A stretch of 64,000 nt of DNA from Patella vulgata. Lineage: Eukaryota; Mollusca; Gastropoda; Patellidae. Each line of letters opens with the position of its first letter. The stretch's first letter is position 1. Below are positions 1 through 11,100 of this stretch, in pieces. The position numbers and the translations under genes were made by a program. The DNA is taken from the NCBI RefSeq assembly GCF_932274485.2, contig NC_065881.2:49920702-49984701 (forward strand), in the 5' to 3' direction. A model generated the notes under the pieces. The model was not told the DNA's origin. It saw only the letters and a program-made list of their open reading frames with translations, and ran no database searches.

Positions 1-40
1 AGTTTGGGTCGAGTAGACGTTAAACCCCATTCTATCTCAT
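1..40 (+). repeat. SINE-A 3' tail fragment
   Basis: The first 40 bases match the 3' end of the SINE-A copy at 4002-4292, including the GACGTTAAACCCCATTCT tail. The rest of the copy lies left of the window. It is too short to date. Confidence 0.65.
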
Positions 41-2796
41 GGTTATTGATTATTGTAACTGTTCAACTTAAAAGGGTTTTAACATATGTTGACAGTCAAA
101 CGCCCCATTATAGCGTTCATATTGAATGGTGAAATGAGATGAAGTATCTTAAGGAGGTGGGGGGGGGGCTGTATCGTCTTTGCAACTCAAAGAAACTAGC
201 TTCCAGTCTTGCAAGTGTGCTTATGTCGCTCATATCAGTAAATACAGGCAGCTGAGAACAAATGCATTCGAAGCGCTCATGTCGATTCAGAACTGATAGC
301 GATTACACTCAACACGTAACTGTTAATTTATTCATCGCGTGAACAACAAAATAGCGAATACCTTAGAAGTAGCACCCCAAAGACATTTTCGGTCTTATAT
401 TATTTTACTACACTGTTGTCGACATCATCAACACTTGAAAAGTATGTGTCTTCGTTCGCTTCCATTTTACTTATTTATAAAGTCACATGACACATGTCTC
501 TTATTACGTGATGTTATTTCCATGGAAACAAGTTGACGCCAATTGTATGAACGCTCATGTCGACGGCAACTAGTTGCCGGTAGTTGAAGCGAGTTGCAGA
601 AAGTTAAACATGGACAGCTGGCTTCAAATGACCGGGACTAGTTTCTTGGAGTTGTAAGAGGCGCTCAGGTCGACCTTTTTCTGTTGCATTCAGCTGAAGC
701 CAGTTACTCCCGGTTGCCTAAACGCCAGTTGTTCTCAGTTGTAAGATTGACATAACACCCCGCACTTAACACTAAAACAATTATTTTACTAACATCCTTC
801 TTTTATTAAGTTTGAAGTTTTTTGCGTGATTTTCACATCTATTCTAAGAGGTGTTTTACTAATGTTATTGACATATATATATTCTAGAAATAAAGTAACA
901 AATTAATATGAAAATCAAGCTTAAAAGTTTTAAGTCCAGTCTTTTCTTATCACAAATGTCTCCAAAATTGAACACATCTCCTCCAATTACCGACCATGTT
1001 TTCTCTGATCTTGGTTGTTGTCAAGTACGCAGCTGAAGTCAGTTTCCGGTTTTCGCATCAACATCCGGTATATAGCGAGCCAGACGGCTTACGAGCTAAT
1101 AACATTGTCTTGAAGTAAAACGACATTATTCAAGTAGTTTCAAGAGCATAACTTATCATATTCCTATATTGTTACGCCGTTATTGAGGCAGACATTAGTT
1201 AATGCATTCATTTAGACAAAATCAATATCAACTGATTCAGTTAGAAATGTTCGTTAACAGTTCATGTTTTTGTGGAATGACTCCAGAACGTAGATGCCGT
1301 TTCATGGTCGTTTGGTTTAGGAAAGACTTTAGGAATATAGTAATTACTAATTACCCAAGAATCCTTCGTGAATTAATCTCCATACACTGACCAACGCGTT
1401 AGTTTTAAATACAATTTTAAACAACTGTGGCATTTGATTATTCATATCAGAACCCATATACTGTGTCCTTTGCGGGTTTTCGCAATATTAAAACATAAAT
1501 CATACATTACTTTGTTGATGTGGGTATCACTTCCGGAGAAACGGTAAAACGATACAGGAAAGTAAATAAGGCTTTAGTATTTACCTGTTCACTTATTCTA
1601 TCACAATTATCGATAAATCAGATGGCATATCTTAATATTAAAGATTATTGACCTTAATTTACAAGACGTGTCACTTGTTTTGGTGTTTATTTCTATTTAA
1701 CGTCCTTAAAATTGATGGAAGCAGAAATGTTAAAATAGAAAGCAATGGTGGCTCCCCTCGTCAAATAAGTGTTCCACAAAGGCATGTTTTTGCATTAGTG
1801 TGTAAATATTACGCTTCATTTAGGCAAAAAATGCGAATTTTTGTGGAGGGGGGGGGATATATAATTTGTTAGCTGAATATAATTTTTGTGAGGCAAATGT
1901 TGTTCAATGAAGTGCTATTTGTAACACATTGTCTTTTCAATCAGTGGGGCCTTTTCCACACCCAGTAGTCGTAGTGTCAGTTGTTAGAGCCAAATCTAAT
2001 AAAATAATTAAACATTGATAAACATATATATTACAAAATTAGTATAAACATGTTTTTAATATTTTAATATTTAATCCTGAGACATCTTTCTGCTTTCATA
2101 CACATAGAGTCAAAGGGTTTGCGGGGTGCGTTTGAGGTGCGTGCATTAATTTCTGACGGAATGTCTTCACTTCATACAGTTAATGCAGCGTTTAAATCAA
2201 AGAGGACGAGAATGACAAATTACCACTGGGGACGAAAGAAAGTGAGATAAATCGGAGGCTATTGGTCAATCAATTTGAAGTGAAAAGGAAGGGGTGTTTT
2301 CTGTGTTTAAATGCCTGAGGCATCTGTGCGGTGATGGGAAGAAATTGTTTCCCATTTCCAAGTCACTTGCATTTGATAGAGCGGAATCTCGAGAAGAATT
2401 ACTTGTCATATGAGCCCGTCGATTTCCCAAAATGACGGACATAAGCCTGCTATTATGCTATCTCGGATAGCAATTCATTTCCAGCTGTCAGGGGTTCTTC
2501 CAAGGTGTGCACGGGGCCTCGTTTTTTGTCTCGTGCGAAGAAATGTGCGCTCTTCTTCGCCAGGCTCTCCGTTTCGCACCAACCACGCTGGAAAATCCAT
2601 AGGAACTCTCAAGGCAAACATGGCTCCTGTCAGGTTTCTGAGAACGGTTGTAGCTTTTTTACAAACAAAAAGTAACTAAAACTCTACCAATACTTCATAA
2701 TCATATTACGTATATATTTGATTTACGTTCCAGGTAAAGGTGTTTTTTTTATTTTATTCGATTGAATGTTACTATTATGATCAACTTTGACCACTG
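41..2796. other. Noncoding stretch, no gene recognised
   Basis: Short open frames here (up to 89 codons) have no recognisable domains and read like chance. Visible structure: a G-run at about 160-170; a repeated motif close to CGCTCATGTCGA at 274, 552 and 662; a perfect 16-bp palindrome CGGCAACTAGTTGCCG at 564-579; and related CAACT/AGTTG-rich sequence to about 745 and again near 1030. Bases 2498-2550 weakly resemble the SINE-B core in minus orientation, but too weakly to call. No promoter or RNA gene is recognised. Confidence 0.6.
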
Positions 2797-3564
2797 TTCG
2801 TCTTCAATAGTGGCAATATAGGAGTACTGTTTACTGCTGTATTGACAAAAAGACTCTCGGACTTTAATGAAGGTAATAAGGTCTTGCCAGAATCTTTCTT
2901 CGGTTTTCGACCCGGACTCGGAACTAGAAATGCCGCCTTTGTTCTTAATAATGTGATCCAAAAGTTCCTAAGGAGAAAATCTAGGCTATATTGTGGGTTC
3001 TTAGATTCTTCCAGGGCATTTGACTGTATAAGGCCATGTAAACTAAGGAATGAACTGATAAGAAACAATATTACTGGAAAGTTCCTAACTTTACTCAAAT
3101 CCATGTATTCAAAGCTCGTGGCTCAAGTAAAGTGTCGGGGTAACTATTCTGATAATTTCCATTTAACCAGAGGACTGATGCAAGCAGAATCCCTCTCCCC
3201 TACACTTTACTCCCTATATGTCAGAGACATCGAGGGTGCACTAGAATCAGGAAATCGTGAATACTTGACAGTAAATGATGTAAATTTATATTTACTTATG
3301 TATGCTGACGACACGGTGTTGTTAAGCGAATTCCCAGAAAACTTACAAAACTTGTTAAATATTTTAAGCAATTATTGTTATGAAAATAATCTTCATGTTA
3401 ATGTAAATAAGAGTAAAATAGATATCTTTAAAAATGGTGGTAAGATTAGAGAAAATGAAACCTGGACATATGAAGGAAAGGATCTTGAAATTGTAAAATC
3501 TTTTAACTATCTAGGTGTGGTTTTTAAGTCTTACCCAAAAGGCAATTGCACAGCAAGCTTCTAA
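2797..3564 (+). pseudogene. LINE reverse transcriptase, palm and fingers part
   Basis: Encodes the RNA-dependent DNA polymerase core of a non-LTR retrotransposon. The frame is open from about 2797, upstream of any start codon, and reads VLFTAVLTKRLSDF followed by the GFRPGLGT finger motif. Next come the first catalytic aspartate region (SSRAFDCIRP), the substrate-binding region (LMQAESLSPTLYSLYV, where active relatives usually have GVRQG..LSP) and the catalytic YADDTVLL box. KSKIDIF and FNYLGVVF close the palm. The last residues (YPKGNCTASF) are out of frame: the true continuation is in the next frame from about 3530. AT-rich codon use matches the surroundings. Confidence 0.88.
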
Positions 3565-3841
3565 GGCATGTTTTGGTTTACAAAGAATAATCCGGGAAAA
3601 TCATTTTAATTTGCAAACTTCAATAGCCCTATTTACCACATGTAAAATTCCCATATTAAATTACGGTTGTGAAATGTGGGGTTATCATTCTGCAGATGAC
3701 GTTGAAAAGGTACAGTTAACTTTCTTTAAGAAAATACTTGGAGTAAGAACATCAACATGCAATGCACTAATTTATCACGAATTGGGTCTTTTTCCACTTC
3801 AAATTTATAAAAAAAATATGTATGATAAAATATTGGTTTAA
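3515..3841 (+). pseudogene. LINE post-RT (thumb/connection) segment
   Basis: Continues the LINE polyprotein in a new frame. It reads LTQKAIAQQASKACFGLQRI, then the conserved ILNYGCEMWGYH and the segment FFKKILGVRTSTCNALIYHE, which are typical of the region after the RT in CR1/Jockey-like elements. Only residues from about codon 6 belong to the element. After QIYKKNMYDKI the frame changes again: WFKLLKGKNMLLDS follows in the next frame from about 3830, and a further piece (FINEFTQRLKDCNIQNVQSV) runs to the SINE junction at 4001. Confidence 0.82.
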
Positions 3842-4001
3842 ATTGTTAAAAGGTAAAAATATGTTACTCGATTCATGTTATAGTGATATGTAATGAACAT
3901 CAATTTATAAACGAATTTACACAACGTCTTAAAGACTGTAACATTCAAAATGTACAAAGCGTTATAAGTATGTCTACTAGATGTAACCTCTATCACTGTC
4001 T

Positions 4002-4292
4002 GGGGGGGTTGGATGACCGAATGGTTAGCACGTGCGCCCTGTATTATAAAGCCTGTCATTGAGTCAACTGGCGTGATTTCGAATCCCCGGTTGTACGTGA
4101 CAAGGAAAAGGATCGCCTGTCCAACCTCGTGGGTTTTCTCTCCGGGTCCTATGGTTTCCTCCCACTGCTAAAGACCCCTACGCGCAAGCGAATTATTGAA
4201 ATAAAATTAAACCATATGTTAGTCCCGAAATGACCTAGTTTGTGTAGAGTGGACGTTAAACCCCATTCTCCCCCTATCTCTCTCTCTCTCAT
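4002..4292 (+). repeat. SINE-A, full-length copy inside the LINE
   Basis: A tRNA-derived SINE of about 291 bp. The head carries a box A-like TGACCGAATGG and a box B-like GATTTCGAATCC, the internal promoter for RNA polymerase III. The central domain (CCTCGTGGGTTTTCTC, then CTCCCACTGCTAAAGACCCC) is followed by GACGTTAAACCCCATTCT and a (TC)n tail. It is flanked by a perfect 9-bp target duplication TCACTGTCT (3993-4001 and 4293-4301). It depends on a LINE in trans for mobility; the central domain recalls conserved molluscan SINE cores. Confidence 0.88.
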
Positions 4293-4302
4293 TCACTGTC
4301 TA

Positions 4303-4716
4303 CAAAATAATTATAAACTACAATATTATCTTTGCAAAAATGTAATACATAAAACATTAACATGTAAATACAGAATTTGTGCTCATGATTTACAAATAGA
4401 GAAAGGAAGGTATAGCAATATTCAGAGAAGTAATAGAATATGTAAATTTTGTAACTGTGATGAAATTGAAGACGAGTTTCATGCTCGGTTAGTTTGTCCA
4501 TCTTATAAGTATATCAGAGAAAAGTATATCGAAAAATACTATTGGTTAAAACCATCAATGTATAAATTGGCATTGCTATTAAAAAGTACCAATAAGTATA
4601 TCAGAGAAAAGTATATCGAAAAATGCTATTGGTTAAAACCATCAATGTATAAATTGGCATTGCTATTAAAAAGTACCAATATCTTTATTAAATGTTACAA
4701 AAGAAAAACAAGTTAA
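4303..4716 (+). pseudogene. LINE C-terminal cysteine-rich segment
   Basis: The LINE reading frame resumes immediately after the inserted SINE (QNNYKLQYYLCKNVIHKTLT). It carries the C-terminal zinc-finger-like motif with the spacing C-x2-C-x8-H-x4-C (RICKFCNCDEIEDEFHARLVC region, about 4438-4497), common at the end of such LINE proteins. A 29-residue stretch beginning KYIREKYIEK is then duplicated in tandem, and the frame ends at TAA 4714-4716. The in-frame start seen at 4240 lies inside the SINE and is not part of this gene. Confidence 0.82.
4505..4678 (+). repeat. 87-bp tandem duplication in the LINE C-terminus
   Basis: Two adjacent copies, 4505-4591 and 4592-4678, are almost identical (a TAC to TGC change is visible). 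The unit is 29 codons, so the frame is kept. Confidence 0.92.
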
Positions 4717-4744
4717 TGTAATTATGGCCATTAATGTTTAAAGA

Positions 4745-4780
4745 TATACTATTCAAAAAAAGTAGGGGATATTTGATTTT
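4745..4780 (+). repeat. Left terminal inverted repeat of the Tc1-type element
   Basis: 36 bases beginning TATACTATTCAAAAAAAGTA that match the reverse complement of 6234-6269 with one mismatch (GGGGATA against AGGGATA). Transposase binding site. Confidence 0.93.
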
Positions 4781-5039
4781 GGGGGCATAATACTAAAATA
4801 TGCAAATGACTACGAAAAAAGTCACTATAGAACCTAACAGAAGAAACATTTCCAGTTACATGTGACGCCCAAACGCACCAATAGCTACCGCATGGAATGC
4901 ATGTGATGCTTGGGATCATCATGGGGGTCCAACAAGATTTGCACGACTCTGACTTTTAATGTTACAGTCATTGTGGCATTGAATTCCAGGGTGGAAACAT
5001 CAGTTTAATTGTTTTAGTGACCAGAAAACAAATTTTGAT

Positions 5040-6051
5040 ATGCGTCGGCTTACCCAAAATGAAAGGTTACGTGCCCTTGGCATGCTACAGATCGGCACAA
5101 CACAGGCGGTTGTGGCGCGGACGATGAATGTTTCTCAGTCTGTCATAAGCAGGCTATGGTCCAGATACCGTGATACACAAGGACAGACCACGCTCAGGTC
5201 GACCAAGGGCGACAACTCAAGCCCAGGATCGATTTATCCGTACCTTGGCCTTGAGAAATCGTGTCATCACAGCAAATCAGATCAGCGCTCGTCTTCAAAC
5301 AGACACTGGTGTGAGAGTGAGTGGCCAGACGATTCGGAATCGACTGCATAGGGGTCACCTTCGCGCCCGACGTCCTCGCGTGATCCCTTGTTTGAGAGAT
5401 CATCACATTCAGGCAAGACGTCGTTGGTGTAGGGATCGTCAACACTGGGATAATCGACGCTGGAGCAATGTGATGTTTTCAGATGAGTCAAGGTTCACTG
5501 TTGATTTTTTGGACAGACGTAGGAGGGTGTGGCGTCGTCGAAACGAGCGCTTCCAAGACGTTAACGTCATCAGACATGATCGATTTGGGGGTGGTTCTGT
5601 TATGGTGTGGGGAGGCATCACTGTTGCTGGAAGAACGGCTTTACATGTTGTTGCAGGGCGTGTTACAGGCCAGTACTCCTGGGACAACATCTTGGCAGTC
5701 CATGTTGTGCCGTTCGCACGACGTCATGGCCACCGTTTCATCTTCCAGGATGACAACGCAAGATGTCACAGGGCCAGGATCGTTACAGGTTACCTCCAAC
5801 AACAGAACATCACCACATTACCTTGGCCAGCACTGAGTCCCGACCTCTCCCCCATCGAGCATGTCTGGGACATGCTTGGACAGAGGTTACGTCAACGTCA
5901 ACAACGTCCTGCCAATGTCCAAGAACTTGCTGCTGCGTTGCAACAGGAATGGGACAATCTGGACCAAAATGACCTTAGACGTCTCATTAGTAGTATGCCA
6001 CGTCGGATCAATGCTTGTTTGGCAAACAGAGGAGGATTTACCCGTTACTGA
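5040..6051 (+). pseudogene. Tc1-family transposase, DD34E, one frameshift
   Basis: Catalyses cut-and-paste transposition of the surrounding element. The ATG at 5040 opens an N-terminal helix-turn-helix region (MRRLTQNERLRALGMLQIGT, then VVARTMNVSQSVISRLWSRY). A frameshift between about 5170 and 5190 separates it from the remainder, which is read in the next frame as DRPRSGRPRATT (GRPR AT-hook-like linker) and continues to 6051. The catalytic triad is visible: D in MFSDESRF, D in FQDDNARCH, and E in LSPIEHVW with 34 residues between the last two, hence DD34E. Total length is about 337 residues, normal for Tc1. No splice signals were needed to explain the break. Confidence 0.93.
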
Positions 6052-6233
6052 CTTGGTTGTGATGCTGTGGTAACTTTGCTGTTTGACCCCGGGTATCATT
6101 TTACCCTTATAATGGTCAGTCTGTGCCTTACTTAGTCTAACGATCATTTGGAATAAATCGATGAATGTGAACTTCATTTCATTTTGTCATTTGTTTCTTC
6201 GTCAGTTTCATTAGGTGACTTTAATAACACTTA

Positions 6234-6269
6234 AAAATCAAATATCCCTTACTTTTTTTGAATAGTATA
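6234..6269 (-). repeat. Right terminal inverted repeat of the Tc1-type element
   Basis: Reverse-complement partner of 4745-4780; the outer end reads TTTTTGAATAGTATA. Confidence 0.93.
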
Positions 6270-7923
6270 GTTATTATTATTCTCTTATAATCTAGGAATT
6301 AAATACTATATGTCCATCCTCCATTACCTTATTGAATCTATGTTATATACATGTTGTGAATGCTCATGAACTTTATGTTTACGGCAATTCAGTTGTTTAC
6401 ATGTATATAATGCTCATTCATTTTGATGCTTATTCTTTAAATGCTTATTCTTTTTCTGTTCTGTGTTGCTGCTGACTCTACTTTCCCTTTTCAGGTAACT
6501 TTTTTTTGGGGGGGGGGGGGAGTCATCCTCAACAAGAATTTCTTTTAATGGACTGCAGACTGTAGATGATTTTAAACCTTAAAGTGGCGAACTGTTGAAA
6601 TGTATAACTATATGGAACTAACGAAAAGATTTTAAGGAAATAATCCCACGAACAGTTTTTCATTTGTAAATAATATACAGGTCCAGCTATGTGGTGTTTA
6701 CTGCGAGAATTACGATTTTCCACAAAGGAAGTGGATTCTTTTCCCCACGCGATTTTTTCTATCCGGGTTGAGGATATCAAATATCAGTCAGCTCTGCCTC
6801 CTGTTTTAATTTGACTTTATTATATGACGAAGGGAGAACATGACCCTTCCTCTCTTCTCACGACAGAAAAATTTTTAAAGTGACTAATTTTATATACAAG
6901 AACGTTTTTGATGTTTTTATCCTTTATTATTGCTCCTTCACATGTAAATAATCTTAAATTTGTAATAAACAACATTAACAACAATTAACCTGTCCATAAC
7001 ATCATAACTAATGTATAGTAGACGTTAAAATTGTTAAAGGCTAGAAATTACTACACGAAACTTAACTCAGTATTAAACCTAGAAATCTTACAGCTTTTCC
7101 CTTAAATTCTCTATTTTAAATAGACGATTTACACCTTTATTATCATTGTCCATAAAATAGAAAAAAAAGAAGACAGAAGATCTGCTTTACAACACAGCTT
7201 ACATTAAGGCTAGAAATTACTACACGAAACTTAACTCAGTATTAAACCTAGAAATCTTACAGCTTTTCCCTTAAATTCTCCATTTTAAATAGACGATTTA
7301 CACCTTTATTATCATTGTCCATAAAATAGAAAAAAAGAAGACAGAAGATCTGCTTTACAACACAGCTTACATTAAGACTATGATTTACAGATGTTATCAG
7401 AAAAGAAATGGTTCTTGGACAGAAGGAAATATCTGAACAGCGTCGTAGTTCATCCTATTGTTTATTAAAATTGAAAAATGTGTTTTGAAATCTTTATGTC
7501 ATCTATTATTTGTTTCAAAATAAACTTGTATTTCTGACATTTTCGGCCCTTTTCATTGCACTTAACAACAAATGAACTATTGTAACGGATGATAAATAGT
7601 TAGAATAAACCTCAGCCATACCCAGAGGCGAGAATTCATCCTGTTCATCGTTTCCAATTAAAGGACAAAGTTGGTGTCAACCAATATTACATTTGTGATA
7701 GAACTGGTTAAACAAATTCTAAATATAATATTTAATAACAGAGTTTATCATTGCTACGGTAGATGCGTAACAAAGATTTGATCAAACCGGAAGTGACACT
7801 AGGAAATGGAAAACACAAGTAATCCTTGTATATAACTGACTAAAGTTGAGAGCGATAATAGACCCGCGTCGATTTTCAGCTCACTGGTAATTCCTCTTGA
7901 AGACGAAAAGTTGTAATATTAGA
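6270..7923. other. Noncoding stretch, no gene recognised
   Basis: AT-rich sequence right of the Tc1 element. It holds a T-tract/G-tract junction (6500-6520) and the 169-bp tandem duplication listed separately. An 83-codon minus-strand frame at 6529-6780 has no recognisable domain. The first bases may be the displaced 3' UTR of the LINE, but nothing confirms this. Confidence 0.55.
7037..7374. repeat. 169-bp tandem duplication, two copies
   Basis: Copies at 7037-7205 and 7206-7374 are nearly identical; by eye they differ by one A in an A-run and a T/C change. Each begins AAGGCTAGAAATTACTACAC and ends CAGCTTACATT. No coding potential. Confidence 0.92.
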
Positions 7924-7935
7924 CTGTGAGAGGAT

Positions 7936-8152
7936 GGGGGTTTGGATGTGCGCGCTGTATCGAGTCTGTCATTGAGTCAACTGGCGGGGTTTCGATTCCC
8001 CGGTTCTACGTGACAAGGAGTAGGATCGCCTGTCCAACCTCGTGGGTTTTCTCCGGTTTCCTCCCACTACTAAAGACCCCTACGCGCAAGCGAATTATTG
8101 AAATAATATTGAACCGTGTGTTAGTCCCGAAATGACCTAGTTTGTGTCATCT
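7936..8152 (+). repeat. SINE-A copy with 12-bp target duplication, tail missing
   Basis: The tRNA-like head (box B GTTTCGATTCCCC), the CGTGGGTTTTCTCCGG core and the CCCGAAATGACCTAGTTTGT 3' region are present, but the copy stops before the GACGTTAAACCCC tail. A perfect 12-bp duplication CTGTGAGAGGAT flanks it (7924-7935 and 8153-8164). The 69-codon open frame across it is incidental. Confidence 0.88.
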
Positions 8153-8164
8153 CTGTGAGAGGAT

Positions 8165-11100
8165 ATCTGTTCGAAACTAAGAATTCATAAAAGAAATTGA
8201 CTGATACGAGATTAGAGAAAGCGATATTAATCGAAAACCGTTCGTGCAATAGCTTGTTTTTATTAATTCTCTACTTACAAATTTTAAGCGATAATTATAT
8301 AGTTTATTCCGGTAGCCCTATAAATAAACTGAGGTCATATTATTATATTTGTACAATTGCTTCTGTCTCCGCCGCGTGGATCACAAATCGCGAGAAAAAT
8401 AGAAAACATCCGTGCATTCCCGTCAGGTTTATTCATTATCTACTTACACATTTTAAGCGATAACTACAGTTTTAATCTATAAATACTAGTTAAAAAATCG
8501 TAGACGTTTGCTTATTTCAGCCTTAATTCCACGTGTTAATTTCCCTTGCTAAATTTGTTGCAACAACATCGAGTCTTTAGATATATGCGCCACCTCCTGA
8601 CTTGAAACAGCATATACTCCCGTTAGGTCACTAATATGTTTGTGTGTGGTGTGGCCCAAACCAAACCTTACTTTCCAACCACAAGGATCATCAGCTGAAA
8701 TTCCAGACTGAGAAAACGGGAGTAATTGTAATAATATTATAGTGCATTGTCTAATTAGTAAACTTTCCATTCATGCGGAATAACACACTCAAGCCGCCAG
8801 CTTATTTTATGTATACTTCTCAGTTACCATTACACCGATTGGTCAGGCGGGATTTATGGACCTTATCCTTTAGACTATGTCTTCACTTTTGACACTTCAC
8901 GTTGCGTTTGTATGTCCAAAGACACAGTGATATAAACTTAGTAGAATCCTTTAAGGTAGCAACTGATAACCCACACCACAACTGGCGCCTCTGTTCCCCA
9001 CCCCCCAAATAATTTACAAAAATAAATTATGGGTTCAACGCGGCACAAATATTTATTCACTTTGATTCACTTACTCCGTTCGTTTGACACATCCATCTCT
9101 GGTAAGGTGGTAATTTTGCGCCAGACAGTATCTGGTCAGCTGTATTTATGTCGACGACCATGACAGTCTATTTCTCAAAATATCGTGGCGAAAAAATTCA
9201 TTACTCAAAATATCATGGCGAAAAATTCATTACTTTGATTCACTCACTCCGTTCGTTTGACACTTTCCTCTCTGGTCTGATAAACTAGTGATTTGGCGGC
9301 AGGCGGTATCTGGTAAGCTCTATTTATCTCGACGATCAGTGCCGACAGTCTATTTTTCAAATTTTCGGGGGATTTGTTGTGGTTCGCAAGTCAGTTCGTT
9401 TGAGACTTTCCTTTCTGGTCGGATAAACAAGTGATCAGGCGACAGTCGATATCTGGTCAACTGTTTATTTTTCAAATTTTTCTTGGGGCGGTCCTCCATA
9501 CCCTCCGTAAGAACTCGCTACTTTGGCTCTCATGCTGGAGCTTCGTCGAAGTTCGCAAGTCCGTTCGTTTGACACTTTCCCCTCTGATCGGTAAGGCGAC
9601 AGGTCGTATCTGCTCAGATCTATTTATCTCGACGAATTTCGTTTGACACTTTCTCCTCTGATCGGTAAGGCGACAGGCCGTATCTGGTCAGATCTATTTA
9701 TCTCGACGATCAGTGCCTGAAATACTGCCAGACTGCATTTCCGGCAATCTGTTTTTAAAATTTTCTGGGGGACACCCCCATACCCCTAGATGAAGCTCGC
9801 GCCTTTGCCCCTTAACCTTGGACTTTGCACCAGCGTTGCCCCTCCAACCACCGGCGAATGGCGCCGCCACTGCACACTTCTCGGAGATCAAAAAAATACT
9901 TTCTTTCGACATGTTAGAAATGCTCATTTAAGACTTATTCACTGTTTTAACTGCACAAGTAAATAGGATTTAATTCCATTAAAATCTAGATATGTTTTAA
10001 ACTGCTAAGATATTTATTTAAAGAAAAGTCATTTAACACGGTCTATTCTTAAAGAAAGCCATTGTGGTTGTTTTTGTAATAAAACAAGAATTTATTTTAT
10101 TACCCTTTGTATTTCATCATAAAACATTGCAACATGCAACGATTTATTTTGTAAAAAGTGGAGATACCTAATTTCAGCTAATTGGTTTTAACGTTACATG
10201 ATAGAATCAATCTATTGTGTCCTACATAAACATACAAAAACAAACAAAATAAATAATATTTAAAAACAATATATTGTGCTATACATAAACATAAAGAATA
10301 TATAAAAATATAATTGGAAACAGAAAATGTACAATAAATGTGAGTCATTTTGACCCCATTCTTCCAGAACTGACAAGCGTTAAACTAGTTCCAACCCATC
10401 CGTCCCTATTAACGTGCAATGGGAAATTAATGAACATAGCGCTCTAACCCCACCTTTCTTCTATGGCTATTTTGGAGTCCCTGCCTTCTATTTTTCACCG
10501 TAATTCTTCTTTGTTCCTCAAAAGGAATCATTTCCCGCCACATCTGACACAGATTTATAATAAGTAGAATTTTGCGATTCCAAAACGTAAATGGCGTCAT
10601 CTCCGTTCCACCAGGCAGTATAATCCATGGTATAGTTCTACCAAATTTCTATATGATTGCCCTTTGAGACATATACGTATAAATAACTTATGAATCTCGA
10701 AGAATCATTCGAATAACTAAATTCCATTTGGAATTGCATGGTTATCGTGTATATATGATTTGATCTATGGGTGCTGCTTTACACTTAACAATACAAAGTT
10801 TTGTAATTAAGGTTTGATCTATCTGAATGGGTTGTTTATTTGCATAAAAAACTTACTTTGTCAAATTATGCAGTATGTGTTATTTCATAACTTTTGCAAT
10901 GTGCTACAGCATGTTCATTTTACACATCAATTGATCGTAAGCTATAGTCAAACAACAAAATAATTGGGCGAATTCGTCAAATTCGACTAACAGCAATGCA
11001 TTACTTTTACTAAGCTGCGCAAATTCAAACTAATTTTGCACGCCATTTGGTACAAATCTTCGGGTCAAAATCTAGGATATCAATTTTTCTCTAATAGGAT

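Larger units (their letters stand above)
2797..4720 (+). mobile_element. 5'-truncated non-LTR retrotransposon (LINE, CR1/Jockey group)
   Basis: A LINE remnant that starts inside the reverse-transcriptase domain; the endonuclease and ORF1 are absent, as expected of 5' truncation during target-primed reverse transcription. It holds RT motifs (FGFRPGLGT, FDCIRP, YADDTVLL, FNYLGVVF), a post-RT region (ILNYGCEMWGYH) and a cysteine-rich C-terminal motif. Frame changes lie near 3530, near 3825 and around 3889, so it is dead. A SINE interrupts it at 4002-4301, and a Tc1-type element begins 25 bases after its stop codon. The clade is judged from motif style only. Confidence 0.88.
4745..6269 (+). mobile_element. 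Tc1-type DNA transposon, nearly whole
   Basis: A cut-and-paste transposon of about 1.5 kb bounded by 36-bp inverted repeats (4745-4780 and 6234-6269) that differ at one base by eye. TA dinucleotides lie at both ends, as expected for the Tc1/mariner TA target duplication. It encodes one transposase (5040-6051) with a single frameshift, so this copy is probably non-autonomous but could still be mobilised in trans. It lies directly after the LINE stop codon and may have landed in the LINE 3' UTR. Confidence 0.92.

Noticed and set aside
2498-2550. SINE-B fragment
   Set aside because: GTGTGCACGGGGCCTCG resembles the SINE-B core in minus orientation, but the flanks do not continue the match well enough.
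4002-4100. tRNA-like heads of SINE-A as possible tRNA genes
   Set aside because: The A and B boxes are present, but no cloverleaf with a proper acceptor stem can be formed, and each head continues into the SINE core.
5194-5836. Several frames of 69-117 codons overlapping the Tc1 transposase
   Set aside because: Shadow frames of the GC-richer transposase gene.
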